Source of the DNA: Lepeophtheirus salmonis | Taxonomy: Eukaryota > Arthropoda > Copepoda > Siphonostomatoida > Caligidae | Length of the DNA stretch: 64,000 nucleotides | Direction: 5' to 3' | Assembly: GCF_016086655.4 (NCBI RefSeq) | Contig: NC_052131.2 | Coordinates: 36,457,705 to 36,521,704 of the forward strand | Part shown: piece by piece, positions 11,410 to 23,384 of the stretch | How the letters are laid out: every line of letters starts with the position of its first letter | Position numbering within the stretch: the stretch's first letter is position 1 | Notes under the pieces: generated by a model | Database searches by the model: none | What the model was told of the DNA's origin: nothing | What the model saw: the letters and a program-made list of their open reading frames with translations, nothing else | Made by a program: the position numbers and the translations under genes

Positions 11410-11935
11410 CATACATACTAGTTTTTGATTTCGGTCTGGAAATCCTAGACCGATGTGAAACCATTATATTTTTTGTTGGCCCGAATTAGTTTGGTCAAAA
11501 AAAAAAAACTCGGTCTGGAACGGTCACATATAAAAATTCGGTCTAGTTCGGTCCCAAAAAAATTGGACTAGACCAATTTTACAGATAAATTGTTTATAAC
11601 ATGACATCATATGTTGTTTTTTTTCAAATAAAATGACGTGACACGAAGTTTAAACAGAGATGGCTCGGATTAATTGTGATCCCAGCGTCTCTTATATGTA
11701 TACAGTATTTGTTTTAGAACTTATCGTGTAATGACAGTTGATCTAGAAAAGAAAAGATTTCTCATAATAGTTGAGACCGAATCAATATCGGTATACAATG
11801 GGAGACCAAAGAAAAGTCGTTTCAAGGTCTGAGACCCCGGTCTGGACCATAAAAATATGTCCAAATCGGTCTAGAAAAATCAATAAAGACCGAACCGGAA
11901 AAAAAAAGTGGTACTGGTCCGAGTCTCAACGCTAA
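11410..11935. repeat. GGTC-rich dispersed repeat, copy 1
   Basis: The unit is studded with GGTC/GACC words (TCGGTCTGGAA, CTAGTTCGGTCCC, AAGACCGAACCGG) and closes with GGTCCGAGTCTCAACGCTAA. The same closing block recurs near 33085, 33640 and, inverted, at 62930. The central TGACGT-containing part is shared with the copy at 32397. No coding is seen; likely a non-autonomous transposon. Confidence 0.6.
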
Positions 11936-12359
11936 TACATACATTCAATTAGTCTTATGTGAGGGGAATGGGGTTGAAATAATCAAACTCCATTTTGAAA
12001 TAAACATTAGAATAATTATTTTGTATTTTGTTAAGAATTGGGCAAATAATGGTTTGAAAAAATGAAGAATATAAAATATACATGAATTACTTAAAACCAT
12101 TCTTGGAAATGGTGAATAACTAGTAAATGGGCAATAAAATACCTAACCAAAAAATAATCGACTCATTAGAATTACAGATAATTCTCAAGTTACAAACAAG
12201 TTCATTATTAAAATATTAATATTTAGTTTATGGTGTCAAGATATTTGAGATTTATGTAACGGGATCGGGATCGGTGTTGCCACGGGCCAATTGATCTCCC
12301 AATTATTCGATGGGTTTTGTATTTTCAGCCAAATTATTCAAGTACATAAGATATAAAAA

Positions 12360-12565
12360 TTGTCTTGTATGGAAATGCTACTCTACTCCTTGCTCGATTT
12401 TCCTCATTCAATAGTTGGACTCCTCTTGTACTACATTCTTCCTGAGTCCTGTGATTTCATACGTAGTGTCCCATTAAAATCTGAACTCCTTGGCGCTGGA
12501 GTCTCTAGGACCTCTGTCTACGCTGTCAGCAAGCTGGAAGCGGCGAGGAGGAAGAAGGATTAAGT
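12360..12565 (+). mobile_element. Mariner family 2 fragment with helix-turn-helix start
   Basis: A worn terminal repeat, GTCCCATTAAAATCTGAA, is joined directly to the start of a transposase whose frame reads LLGAGVSRTSVYAVSKLEAA, the S-R-T-x-V-Y-A-x-S-K recognition helix also found in family 2 at 17.6 and 40.1 kb. The leader between end and coding start is deleted, and everything after the DNA-binding region is gone. Confidence 0.65.
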
Positions 12566-12636
12566 TAAAATGTTAAGTATTAATGCAAATTACAAAAGAT
12601 AGTTAATTTACGGTTTTATCATTTTGAATTGATCCA

Positions 12637-12894
12637 TCAGATGAGTAACAGGCTACAATGCCTCCGCCCCTTTTGTCGTCTGTATTCATACTTAATATTT
12701 TCTTCTTCTTGCTTTAAACGTATTTCATGTTTAAATGACTGTATCCTCAACACCTTGCTCCAAAATTTAAACGAGCTAGGAAAATGAGTAAGAAATATGC
12801 GTCTTTGGAAAGTTTCTTTGGGTTTTTTCTGCAGTGACAGACACCAAAACAAGGCAAAGGAGTAGACTGGACATAAGCCACACCATGGGTCCAT
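12637..12894 (-). CDS. Possible small hypothetical protein
   Basis: From an internal ATG the minus strand encodes 85 residues: a hydrophobic start (VYSFALFWCLSL) followed by a basic, glutamate-rich segment with KFWSKVLRIQS and ENIKYEYRRQ. The composition is less AT-driven than the neighbouring random frames and resembles a small single-pass mitochondrial or membrane protein, but I recognise no family. Upstream on the same strand is a duplicated CGGTCCGCAGT at about 13062 and 13091. It could equally be a chance frame or a transposon scrap; a transcript would decide. Confidence 0.25.
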   Translation of the reverse strand: MDPWCGLCPVYSFALFWCLSLQKKPKETFQRRIFLTHFPSSFKFWSKVLRIQSFKHEIRLKQEEENIKYEYRRQKGRRHCSLLLI

Positions 12895-13148
12895 CTCATT
12901 CCAAATGAACAAGGGCTCCTATATTTAACGTTACCGCATAGTTTTTGATGTTATATTAGCGTTACAATGTTGGAGCAAAGTTGCTGATAAAGTTCTCTGG
13001 GAGTACACAGTGAATTATTCAAGTTTACTATTATTATTTCAACTTTCTCCACACTCCCTCCCCGGTCCGCAGTAAAATCGTCAAGTGTTGAGCGGTCCGC
13101 AGTTAGAATTGAATGTTTGGGACCACTATTTTATAATTATAATATAAA

Positions 13149-13953
13149 GGGTCAATCTTATCTATTGGCATACATTTTATTATTTTTAATTTTTGAAGAG
13201 TAAAATTTAAACGAGGGGTTTTGTGAGAACAATTTTTTTCTTTGCAAAATCATCTGAAAATAGTGCTTGGCACAACTTTTATTCTATGTATGAGCCTTCA
13301 TCTCTAATAATGGCCTCAATATGAGACCTAAATCCCTTGCATACCTGGACTATGGTGTCAGACTCAAGCTTGGTCCACTCCTTCTTGATGGAAGCTTCTG
13401 GACACACCAAGATCCAGTAGTCCAAGGATTCTCGTCTGCAGACTAAGGTGGTTATATGTTGAGGTTCCAAAAGTCTGGAAAGTTGTCTCTTAGGAAGACT
13501 TAGGTCTTAGCAGTGGGATGACGTGGAGCTCAGGCTTGTGTGATATAAAAACAAATTTGTCTCTGAACTTTTCTCTGGCCTATGGTAACACTTTGCTGTC
13601 CAGAAGTTAGATATAAGCGTCTGCATTAAGCCGTTCCTTCCTCTCCCCAAAAATGGAGGGCAGAATTTGCCTGTGCTGGCCACAACACCCAAGACCATGG
13701 TAGTGCTGAATAAGTCCCTGGCAAGATAAACAGTGGTAAGGCTGCATCCAAGCTCCTTGGCTATGGCCATTGGGGCATGCCACGTGCTCCCTTTTACTCG
13801 TTCTCGTTTGTTTTGTTTTTAATTGGGTCGAAACTTTACATAAGGAATATTGATGTACAAAACCTGCCTTTTTCCAAGTTTCAAGACAATCAACGAATAA
13901 ATTTTCCATTTATTCAAATTTAAATTAAGTCTGCCACTCTATAAGATCAACCC
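13149..13953 (-). mobile_element. Mariner-type element, family 1, both ends present
   Basis: Inverted ends GGGTCAATCTTATCTATTGG and AGATCAACCC bound about 805 bp. On the minus strand the tail reads EWTKLESDTIVQVCKGF then RSHIEAIIRDEGSYIE and stop, the usual C-terminus of mariner-like transposases. The leader includes a worn HTH segment with SLTTVYLA. Frames shift repeatedly and the central catalytic part is missing. Flanking TA dinucleotides have decayed, indicating age. Confidence 0.8.
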
Positions 13954-13959
13954 TCTATA

Positions 13960-14645
13960 TATAATATGAAGCTTAAATTTTCTCAAAATTTAACCCCTCC
14001 ACGAACAATTCTACTCATGGTCCTGCTCTTCCCACATATCGAAAGTACTCACAAGTCGAGAGTAGTCTGTCAATCATATTTTTATTAATTCCTTATGTAC
14101 ATATATGGGGACAGAATGACGTAGCAAGTCTGACGAAATATAAGCAAATGTTAATATAAAAATTGTTAACTACACTTTAATATTAATAAATATTCAATTC
14201 ATAAGAAGTTATTAATATTATACAATACTTAGTTAAGATCTATATACATGGGTAATTACAAGTGTGTTCTGTATTTTATAATCAATCTGCGCATATATGT
14301 ACCTTGACCAAATAACTTACTTTCGTCAAAACCTTCTTGAATAAGTGGAAAAATAATATAATCAAATACATATATCATTTGATATATTTTTACCATCTAA
14401 ATTGAATGACCCCCCCCAAAAAAAAAAAAAAAAAAAAAAACATGTGGGAAGAAGGTTTAAAAAAAAAATAAAAAATGGCTGAATAATGGATTTAAATGGA
14501 TGAGTGTTCAAATAAAGATCTCTGATCATAAAACTTCATTCAATTTGATTAGGAAGTATTTAAAGTAACATTAGAGTGAGAATCGTGACGAAAGCGTTTT
14601 TCAATTTTGGTAATTTGTGTGAGCCTTATGAATACATCTGTGACG
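13960..14645. other. Gene-free stretch with a poly-C/poly-A tract
   Basis: A run of C followed by more than 20 A lies at about 14411-14441. Otherwise this is AT-rich sequence with no coding signal. Confidence 0.5.
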
Positions 14646-14649
14646 TAAT

Positions 14650-15411
14650 AATACAAAATCAATAACTTTTTTATAAAAAAATATCAAATTGAAATTTCAA
14701 ATTTTCTGAAAAAATTGAAAACATCTACAGTTATTCACAAATAATTTCAAAAATTAAATTTCAAATATTTTTTTGTTTCTAAAATACATGTTTCTTCGTA
14801 AAAAATTTAATGTTTCAGAAAAAAAATTACAAAATCCTTGGCTATTTAAAAAAAATTAAATTTTTCGAAAAATATTACAAAAATTAAATTTTCCAAAATT
14901 TTTCTTACAAAAACTAATCTTTAAATAGTAAATTTTTTGATTTTTTAAAAAAATCTATAGTTTAAAAAAAAAATTGGGGGAAAAAATCAAAAATCCATGC
15001 TTATTTACAAAAAAAATTAAATGTCATAGAGTCGAGAACTATATCGGTTGTACTTTGATTATTGTAGTAATAGGTTTGGGTTTTTTTTTTACAAGTTAAT
15101 CATAAAAAGATTAGAGTAATTCTTAAAAAATTTAATTTTTGGGAAAAAATTTCAAAAATTCACAACGTTTAAATTATTAAATTTCAAACATGAAATTTTT
15201 TGAGAAAAAAATCACAAATTCACAGATATTTAAAAAAAATTTCAGATATAAAATTTTTTGGAAAATATTTCAAAAATCCACAGCTGTTTACAACAAATTA
15301 AATTATTTGGAAAACAAATTAAATATTAAATTTTCTGGTAAATAGAAAAAAATTCTTTATTTTTGGGTGGGGGTTACAGGCCCCCTAGCCCACCCTCTGC
15401 GGATGCCCCTG
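14650..15411 (-). mobile_element. AT-rich CAGGGG-end element, reverse orientation, one end present
   Basis: The interior is a degenerate array of A-rich units of about 50 bp (TTCAAAAATCCACAGCTGTT, then AAATTTTTTGGAAAA). The right end is GTGGGGGTTACAGG, CCCTC, then CTGCGGATGCCCCTG, matching the end of the complete copy at 50806-51716 read in reverse. The left end is not recognisable. An unrelated-looking insert may lie near 15030-15120. Confidence 0.6.
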
Positions 15412-15419
15412 GAATCAAT

Positions 15420-16185
15420 TCAATGTGAAATCCTAGGAAAACAGGACTCCGAGAGAGAAACTTTTTTATTGTTTATTGTTATTTGAAAATTTAAAGTTTC
15501 AAAAAATAGAAGTATCCACTAGCCCCAAAAAAGATCAAATTTAATACAATCGGAACTACAGCTTCACCCTAATGTACATATCATTAAAATATAAATTGGC
15601 ATGGGTCCTTTTCATTGTTGGTGTTTAAACTTCCTTGTTGGAGGCCACATTATGTTCTTCTTAAAAGTCGCAATAAGGGTAACTAATACTTTTTTACTTC
15701 ATATTCTGACTTATTTTAATATAATGTATATATTTTGCTTGAATATTTATTGTTTTAAATTGCATTTGAAAAAAAAACTGTCACGCATACAATGATTTTA
15801 AATTTAAACTATTAGCTTTTATAAATATATGTAGTTTTGGATACGTAAAAGAAATTATAATTATTTTAATACATACTGAGGAATCAAAAAATTCCAAAAT
15901 AATATCTAAATCAGTATAACCTTCGAGCATCCGAATTATTCATTATACAGATATCAAATAGAATAAATCTCAGGGATGAGCTATCTTTTTTTACGACAGG
16001 ATCCGTAGAAATCTTGTTTTAATTTAACACCTTGAAAATATTCGGCAAAGGGAGGACATTTTATATTAATATTTTTTCATCAGCTCTCTACGGCCGACTT
16101 ATAAGAGATCCTTGATATACTTTTGGACCGAAGCCCACTTATTGAGAAACGTTCCTCCAAAGAATAGTAATATTACTATACAATA
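15420..16185. other. Gene-free AT-rich stretch
   Basis: No coding frame of interest is present; a 64-codon plus-strand frame at 15601 is hydrophobic and A/T-driven. Confidence 0.45.
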
Positions 16186-16187
16186 TG

Positions 16188-16710
16188 TTGGGAAAAAAGT
16201 AATTTCGTATTTTTTGCTTTACTGGAATGGCTTATAAGAAGTCTTCCCATCATTTGATTTAAGCCAAGTTTACCCTCTTTGTCCCTATTGGCAAAAAACT
16301 AGTACAATCAATTATCAAAGAGGGAAAATTCTCACCCCTCTCCGTAGTAGTCACTTGGTGTCCGCTCCAGACTGTAGGTTGGATGCATTAGAACTTCCTA
16401 TCAGAACTCCTGGAGTTTCTGCAGTGTCATCAAAAAATGTGTGCACTATCTTGGCATTGTCTTGATGAAACACGACTAATCTACTATTCACCAATACTGG
16501 CCGCTTCTGTTCGATCGCCAGCTTCAAACAGTCAAATTGTTCACAGTAGAGGGGACATTTGAGTGAGAGAAAAAAACTATTGACTATTGTTGTATGACAC
16601 AAACCGATAAATTTTCTTGGCCCGGTTCGACACATTTTTCCCTTTCATGTAGTAAAAATGCAAAATACAGCGAATTTCTTCCGCTGAGACCTCCATACTT
16701 TACAGACCGG
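16188..16710 (-). mobile_element. Irritans-type mariner, 3' half
   Basis: The end TTGGGAAAAAAGTAATTTCG is the mariner irritans-subfamily terminal repeat. The minus strand encodes YCEQFDCLKLAIEQKRPVLV then VVFHQDNAKIVHTFF; the usual motif is FHQDNARPHTS, so the Asp of the second catalytic motif is still readable. Frames break beyond it. Some N-terminal sequence follows at 16625-16700, so the centre was deleted and the 5' terminal repeat is lost. Confidence 0.75.
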
Positions 16711-16714
16711 TAAG

Positions 16715-17490
16715 GGCCTATTTATATCAAAAACTAGCAAATTCAAGAATAAATTCCTTTATAAGGGTCCCAAAAATACGTTATAGCAATAAATTGATAT
16801 CAATGATCTACAAAAACCGTTTATGCGTAACATTTTTTACATTTTTATTTAAATCAAGGTAATTTATTAAGTTTTTTGTTATAAACACATGCATTAACAT
16901 TACAGGGTATGAATTAAAAATAATGATCAAGAAGTCCTTACCCTAATGTACCTTGAAGTAAGGATTGTGTTTATATTATGAAAAAATCTCCCCTGCAGGT
17001 TTTTTATTATTATCGAGGCATGTTTCAGGGGTATGCATAAATAGCTTATATATATTGAAGGATCGTACAATAAACAAAACGACTGTTTGAAGAGATGAGA
17101 ATTATCTCTTATGAATATACGATAAAAACGATGCTTTTGTGTTGTGAATTAACCTATGAATACTATTATTATAAATAATATTGCGTGGGAGAGCCAAACT
17201 TTTTGAATGGGCCTGGTGCAAATTCTCTTTAGAATAGGGGTCAAATCATATCTCTTTTGATCATACATTTCCATTGAACCACTGATTACCTATGGTTGTA
17301 TACTATTTTTTTTGTGCTACAGATATGGGGGTATCTATGATCCATCAAATCGATGCTGTTGTTTTTTTAAACATATGTTAGTATAACGTACAATATAGAT
17401 ATGTAATGAATGTAAAGTGAGAATTATTTATCTATTCAAAATGGCTAAAAAACATAAGTGGATATAAATATACAGCTATAAATGCACTAT
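16715..17490. other. Gene-free AT-rich stretch
   Basis: Nothing beyond short frames and AT-rich sequence is seen. Confidence 0.45.
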
Positions 17491-17491
17491 A

Positions 17492-18347
17492 CCGGGTGCT
17501 CCATTGAAATCTGAACAATTACTAATTCAATAATAATTAATGAAGGTTGAGTTATTGAAATTAATTCATATTTCGAGCTCATTATCCTACGTATAAATTG
17601 AGAAAAGGACACTTGAACGTGATTGTTTCCATTCACACTCCAAGCACTAAAGGACCACCATCTACGCCGTTAGCAAGGCCAAAACTTTGGAGAGGAAGAA
17701 AAGGTTAGTCAAACAGGCCAAACTGGATCAAGAGAGGTTAAACAAAGCACTCATGCCTATGCAAGATATCTCGGGGTTTCACAGCAGACTGCCCGGAGAG
17801 CTTTGAAAAAAGTGGTTGAAAAGAGCCTTGCGGGGGTGGAAAGGCCACATTTGACACAAGAAATGAAAGAAACCCATCTCCTCTTGTACAAAACTTTTTC
17901 TTTGGATACTTTTACCCCCTCTACAGCCCCGAATCATACCTATTCGATTACACTTCAACCCTTGGAGACATTGATGAATCAATGGAGACACTTAGTATCA
18001 CAAAGCATACTTCCTCCGCCATGTCCTTGTGGTATGACATGTGGTACACCTTTTGTGTAGTCGATGTAGAATCCTTTATAGAGGGAAAGACCAGCAGTGT
18101 CCGTCAACCTAACACCAAAGCCTTCAAAACCACTTTCAGCCAGCACTGGGACGCCATCGGGTGCGAGGACTTCTGCTGCTACCTGGAAGCCATAATTGCC
18201 ACCAAGGGTAGTCAAACTAATGATTAAGAGAGTTCAAACACACTTGTATTTGTAGTATCGATTTTGTTTAAATTTTATTTTTTATTAATACATTAAATCC
18301 TGTTGAAGTTTAAAATTCAAAGTGTTCATTTTTAAAGTACCACTCGG
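17492..18347 (+). mobile_element. Mariner-type element, family 2, complete ends, dead transposase
   Basis: CCGGGTGCTCCATTGAAATC on the left and its inverted counterpart (…GTACCACTCGG) on the right bound 856 bp with TA duplications at 17490-17491 and 18348-18349. Inside, fragments of transposase follow the normal order: a helix-turn-helix start near 17650, an AKLDQERL linker, a VERPHLTQEMKE segment, then VRQPNTKAFKTTFSQHW and LEAIIATKG at the C-terminus. Several frameshifts and a large central deletion remove the DDE core. The copy at 39936-40790 is the same length and layout, so both descend from one deleted element that spread as a non-autonomous unit. Confidence 0.8.
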
Positions 18348-18689
18348 TACTTAATACCTATGCATATTCTTGTATTTTTACATAAATTTCTAAAGAAATA
18401 TGATCAGAGTTTCCAAGAAAAAATATTACATATGGTTTACTAATCACCACCACCACTAAATAGAATAATAAAAAATATTTAATTACATAGAAAAGTTTCA
18501 ATGGGGCATGGGCAATCTATGAAAACATCAATATCCGAAAGAGGGCGCTGAAAATAAAATTGTAGTAATAAACAAATACGTTAAGAAACTACACATAAAC
18601 AACAATTAACGTAGAGTGGTGCTACTATAAGTACACAACACTCATGCATAAATTTTAAAAAAACATTAAATTTTGAATATATTAAATAA

Positions 18690-19055
18690 AAATTTAAAGA
18701 TAAAATTTTGTTCACATAATAATTCATTATTTATTTATTCTTCTTGTCTTGGTTTATGGAATAATTTTTTGTAAAGAAAAATTTACAAAATCCACAGTTG
18801 TTCACAAAAATAAACTTTTTTGGAAAGCAGTTTAAGAAATCCGCAGATGTGCTCAAAAAAAAAAAAAATAGAAAAATTAAATTTCTTTTATAAATTTTTT
18901 GAAAAAATTTCAAAATTTAACTTCTGGTATCATTTTTTTTTTCGAATTTTAAACTTTTTCAAAAATACCTCGTTTTTTACTGAAAATTAAATTTTTGGAA
19001 AAATATAAAAATGTTAAACATACTAGTCAAAAGCAAAAGTCCCTATTTATTTTTT
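18690..19055. repeat. AT-rich CAGGGG-family interior fragment
   Basis: A-rich units with AATCCACAGTTGTTCAC and a worn AAAAGCAAAAGTCCCTATTT end-type sequence are present; no terminal repeats survive. Confidence 0.5.
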
Positions 19056-19059
19056 CATA

Positions 19060-19205
19060 ACTTCGAAAATAAATAATTAGTTAAATACCAATAATAATTT
19101 CGTGATTCGTGGATAAAAAATTATTTTCACAATGCCGATTCCATTTCCAGGAAAAACACCCGATTCTTATTAATGGTCCTATTACTACTAATTACATTAC
19201 ATTAG
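19060..19205. repeat. Short dispersed repeat, copy 1
   Basis: TTAAATACCAATAATAATTT leads to a CGATTCCATTTCCAGGAAAA block. A better copy at 21435-21598 ends CGCCCCATCACTAG. This resembles a small hAT-like MITE end and is inserted in AT-rich repeat. Confidence 0.45.
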
Positions 19206-19289
19206 TCTTGGAAATTGGTCCTAGATCGCCTTAGGCGATATTTTCTAAACAATTTGCTGTATATATTGTTCGGAATTAAATATTTAGCA

Positions 19290-19470
19290 AATTATTATTC
19301 TTCAATTTTTTGTGAAAAGCTTTTTTTTTTTTTTTTTCAAAAAAAATTAATATTTGACTTTTTTCCAAAAATTAAATGTTTGAAAAAAAAATCCAATGTT
19401 AATTTTTAATTTGTTATGAAAAAATTTTAATTTTTCAATTTTTTCAAAAAAACTCAAAAACCAGTGTTTT
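19290..19470. repeat. AT-rich CAGGGG-family interior fragment
   Basis: Poly-T and poly-A runs with the AAATTTTTGGAAAA word, continuing the block interrupted by the 19060 repeat. Confidence 0.4.
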
Positions 19471-19474
19471 GAAC

Positions 19475-20385
19475 GTTGATTGGTTAAATTCGGATTTTGT
19501 CTTTTTATTAGTTATCCATATTTTTAAAATACATGGCAATAAGTTATCACCTGCATATATAATATTTGTAGGTACACTTAAGTAATGGCTAACGATTATA
19601 AACAATTAAAAGTATTTGCTTTGACGAAGTATGTAAATATTTAGTCTTTTGAATCATATCCCCTATTCAATCCTTCAATTTTTGTTTTGAATGTTTCCTA
19701 CATGGGTACTCTTCCTCGTCTTGAAACTTTTTTAGGAGGAGGTAGAACCAACAGTAAAATAATTATATCATGAAGGGTTCAAAGAACTTTCTTTGAAGCG
19801 TTGAATAGAAAGAAAGAGGAAAAATAAAAAATAAACCACTGGTCCCGGTGGTACTCATATGAATTTGATTCCCATTAACAGATAAGCGAGATTATATATA
19901 CGTACGAATAAATCTACATATACCTACTAATGAGAACTTATCTTCTTAAGTAGTCTATACATGGATTGAGGTATTCCTAGTCCATTACTGATCCTTCATT
20001 GATTTAGTCAAAATTAGCTCTTGTTGTTGAGTTCTTAACAACAATTCCCAACAATGATTAAATAATAATCTTATACATAGAGTTTAAGACAAACCTAATT
20101 AAAAAATAATCGTTTCCTTTAACTTGTGTGAACTCGTATTATCCAAAAATGGTACATGTCATGTTCCATTGGATCTAACCAGTGTATTTATCAACCTGTT
20201 GACTAATTACGCTTGTAGGATACGGTTGTGATCGCATATTGGCTGTAATTGATATTCTTCAAAAATGAACAAAAAAGCTATATTTTCTTATGTTTAAAGG
20301 GTGACGCTAGAGAAAGAGGCTTATTTTGTCATCTGCTTTATTTAGGGGGGAGAGGATAAAGGAACAAGAAGAACGAACTTATAAT
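19475..20385. other. Gene-free AT-rich stretch
   Basis: No frame with protein character and no recognised repeat is seen. Confidence 0.45.
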
Positions 20386-20399
20386 ATAGACGCCCCAAT

Positions 20400-20620
20400 A
20401 AAATTAAGAAGTTGATGAAAATGCCTTTTTTTCAAATTGGAATTTGGAGAATGTCAAAAAAAAGAAGGCTCTTCTGTGCGCAAAATTAACGTAAAAATGT
20501 GCTGTAGCAAGACAGCTGTTTCAGTAATTTTGCAAAATTTGAAAATAATCAGTCAAATTTGAGATTCATAAAGGGTGCAAAGTAAGATTGAGCACTATTT
20601 TACGTCATTTGAGCAAATAA
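20400..20620 (+). mobile_element. Possible Tc1-type N-terminal (HTH) remnant
   Basis: One frame reads SKTAVSVILQNLK, similar to the S-K-T-x-V recognition helix of Tc1 transposases, inside otherwise stop-filled sequence. It is too short to place in a family. It could come from the same family as the Tc1 relic at 46880. Confidence 0.3.
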
Positions 20621-20639
20621 TTCCACTTAAAAGAAATTT

Positions 20640-21115
20640 CTGAAATATTTTATTTTCAATACTTTTCTATTAAAAATAAAAAAATATCCCAGATGGTGTT
20701 AAACTTTTGCAAATGGCATTAGGGGGGGAAGAATTTAGCTAACTACGGACTATTTTAGTCATCTTCTATTGTGTCTCTTTTCGGAAGAAATATTGTACGA
20801 TACAATAAAGATCTCATCCAACATCTCAACTTATTCTTCTTAACATCTTCACAATTATTATTCAAAAAAAAGTTAAATAAAGAAGGAATCATGTTTACCT
20901 ATTTTTTGAAGTGCCTCTTGTGGGATCCTTCTTATCAATTATGATCGTTGTTTTACTGCGCCATCACTCAAAGTAAATACACTATGAAGGGCTAATCACA
21001 TATCAGGGTTTACTCGTAAAAGTACAGAACATTTGCATTGTAAGCCAGGATACGCATCCTTTGCAAGAGGATGGGTGGAGGGAGGGGGTATGGGGTATTT
21101 CGGAGTACGTTCCGG
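20640..21115. other. Gene-free stretch
   Basis: Nothing is recognised; a G-rich patch lies at about 21075-21100. Confidence 0.4.
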
Positions 21116-21119
21116 AATT

Positions 21120-21430
21120 CATTCGTAATTATTCACAAAAATTTAAATTTGGCTGTTCTCAAAAAGTTAAATTTTGTAGAAATAATTTCAAAAATCCACA
21201 GCTGTTCATAAAAAAATAATAAAATCAACAGCTGTTCACAGAAAATTTAAATACCCCTAGTTGTTCTCATATAAGTAATAACTTATAATTTAAGATAAAA
21301 GAAAGAAAATTGAAATATTAAATTTCCAAAATGCTGAGTTGTTCACAAAAAATTAAATTTTTTGGGAAAAAAAATTGAAAAGTTATATTAAATTGTTTAG
21401 TGAAAAGGAAAAATTTCTAACCTTTGAAGG
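21120..21430. repeat. AT-rich CAGGGG-family interior fragment
   Basis: Two close units carry AATCCACAGCTGTTCATAAA and ATCAACAGCTGTTCACAG, the clearest CAGCTG-bearing repeats of the family. Confidence 0.55.
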
Positions 21431-21434
21431 GGTT

Positions 21435-21598
21435 CAATATTTTTTTTAAACTTAAAAAAAATTATTAAATACCAGTAATAATCAATAAGAATCAGAATCG
21501 CAAATTAAACATTATTTTCCTGATGCTAATTCCAATTCTAGAAAAAACACCTGATTCTCTTATTCCCGATTCTGTTTATCGCCCCATCACTAGTAAAT
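21435..21598. repeat. Short dispersed repeat, copy 2
   Basis: Shares TTAAATACCAGTAATAAT, a GATGCTAATTCCAATTCTAG block and AACACCTGATTC with the copy at 19060 and ends CGCCCCATCACTAG. Likely a small non-autonomous DNA element. Confidence 0.5.
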
Positions 21599-21599
21599 A

Positions 21600-22770
21600 G
21601 ATATTATATGGATGGCCTACACAAAGAAATGTAGATCAGTTGAGAAGGAAGGAACGACAACAAAGAAATACTTAATCCTAATTGTTTTACATAGTATTGC
21701 AAAATATATCATATGATGTAAAATGTTTATACTGTATATTGAGTTAATCTGACAATTGATGTTTTTAAATGCAAATAAAGAGCTTAGAGGGTATCTAATT
21801 ACCTTTTCTCGTTTTATTTTGACTCAGTCATGAGCCGATAAAAGCATGTTTATTGATATGGTGTATTTCTACAAAAATTGGACTTAAAAAATTGGAATTG
21901 ATACCTTAATTATTAAGTACTATTAACAAATCATTCATATACTTAAGATAGTGCAGCGATTTTGAGCCAAGTATGTAAACAATTAATCAAACAAAACCCA
22001 TACTTAGGACTGTGAGAAATGTTAAATAAATATGAATAGAAGCAACTGATAGAAAAATTAGTTGGTACTAATTCGGATTTTTCAGTTCTGTCAGTATTGT
22101 TTATAACGTATTGTCAATATAGCTCATAGATTGAACCAAATGAGACATATATCAATTGTGGGTGAGCTCACTCACCTCAATGTAAGTCACAATCCTACTC
22201 ATACTCTATTAGAAACGGCAGGCCAGCTCAACTTTAACCGAGGGGGTGTGTAAATATTGTCCGCTAAATACTACAGATTTACAAAATTTAGACTCCCTTG
22301 AGATTTTTTTAATAAAAAGAATTTTGATCTTTTTTTTATATAAAAATCTAGATCTTTTTAAAAATAAAATCCTATTTTTTTTCTTTTTTTTGAATACATA
22401 AATTTCTCAATTTCTTAACCTTGAATATTCGTCGCAAATGAGGTCACGGTGTAAAAAATAAGTGAAGGGGCAAAGATAATCCTGGCTATGAGATCCGCAT
22501 TATTTTTTTTTAATGAAAAGCATATTTAGGATTCAAACAAGGGAATAATTTGATTCATTAACCTTCATAGAGGTTAATGAATCATATTACCCCCTCCTAC
22601 AAAAGCAATATACATAGAGTTAATTAATTAATTAATATTACTCCTACGAGCATAATTCACGATGAGCCACCCATCTATAATAGACATCATGTGCATAGCT
22701 TTTTGAAATGAGACTCTCAGATCAATGTATTATCCGATGGTCTATTTTTACATTAGAGATGAAAATCTGA
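21600..22770. other. Gene-free AT-rich stretch containing a hairpin
   Basis: TGATTCATTAACCT (22551-22564) and its exact reverse complement (22571-22584) form a 14-bp stem with a 6-base loop, and similarity extends about 10 bases further out with mismatches. A (TAAT)n run follows at 22620. No coding is seen. Confidence 0.5.
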
Positions 22771-22779
22771 TGTATTTTA

Positions 22780-23370
22780 GGTATGTTAAAAAAGCCAAAA
22801 ATCAACAAGATAACCCATATTCACAGATAATTAATTTTTTTGGAAAGAAAAATATAAAAATTAAATATTTTTCTAAAAATATCAAATATGTAATTTAAAA
22901 AAAAATAAATCAAAAATCCATAGCAACTTAAAGAATCTGTTTTTAAATAAACAAAATTTTTGGAATTTTTTTAGAAATAAAAGCTAAATTTTTTGAATTA
23001 AGTTAAGAAAAATGAAATTTGAAACATTAAACTTTTTGAAAAAAATCTCAAAATCTACATCTATATAGAAAAAATTTCAAAAAAAATTTAAAATGTACAT
23101 ATCTTTTCACAAAAAATTCAATTTATTGAAAAAAAAATTAAAAATCCTTACTCATTCACAACAAAAATTTCAAAAATTCACAATTTCAAAATTTATATCT
23201 ATTCACAAAAAATTGAATTTTTTGGAAAAAAAATTCAAATATTAAATTTTTTGCTCTGCTGCATAATTTGTCCGAATGAAGAAAATAAATTATATTAAAA
23301 AGCAAAAATTCCTTTATTTAGGTGGGAGGAGGCTACAGCCCCTCCAGCATACCCCATGCTGACGCCCTTG
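22780..23370 (-). mobile_element. AT-rich CAGGGG-end element, reverse orientation, one end present
   Basis: Repeated A-rich units end in GGTGGGAGGAGGCTACAGCC and a worn CATGCTGACGCCCTTG terminal sequence. The opposite end is lost. Confidence 0.6.
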
Positions 23371-23384
23371 TTGCAGGTGTATGG

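Noticed and set aside
17979..18227. Overlapping 78- and 81-codon frames on both strands
   Set aside because: Both lie inside the dead family 2 mariner; the elevated coding look comes from the transposase remnant.
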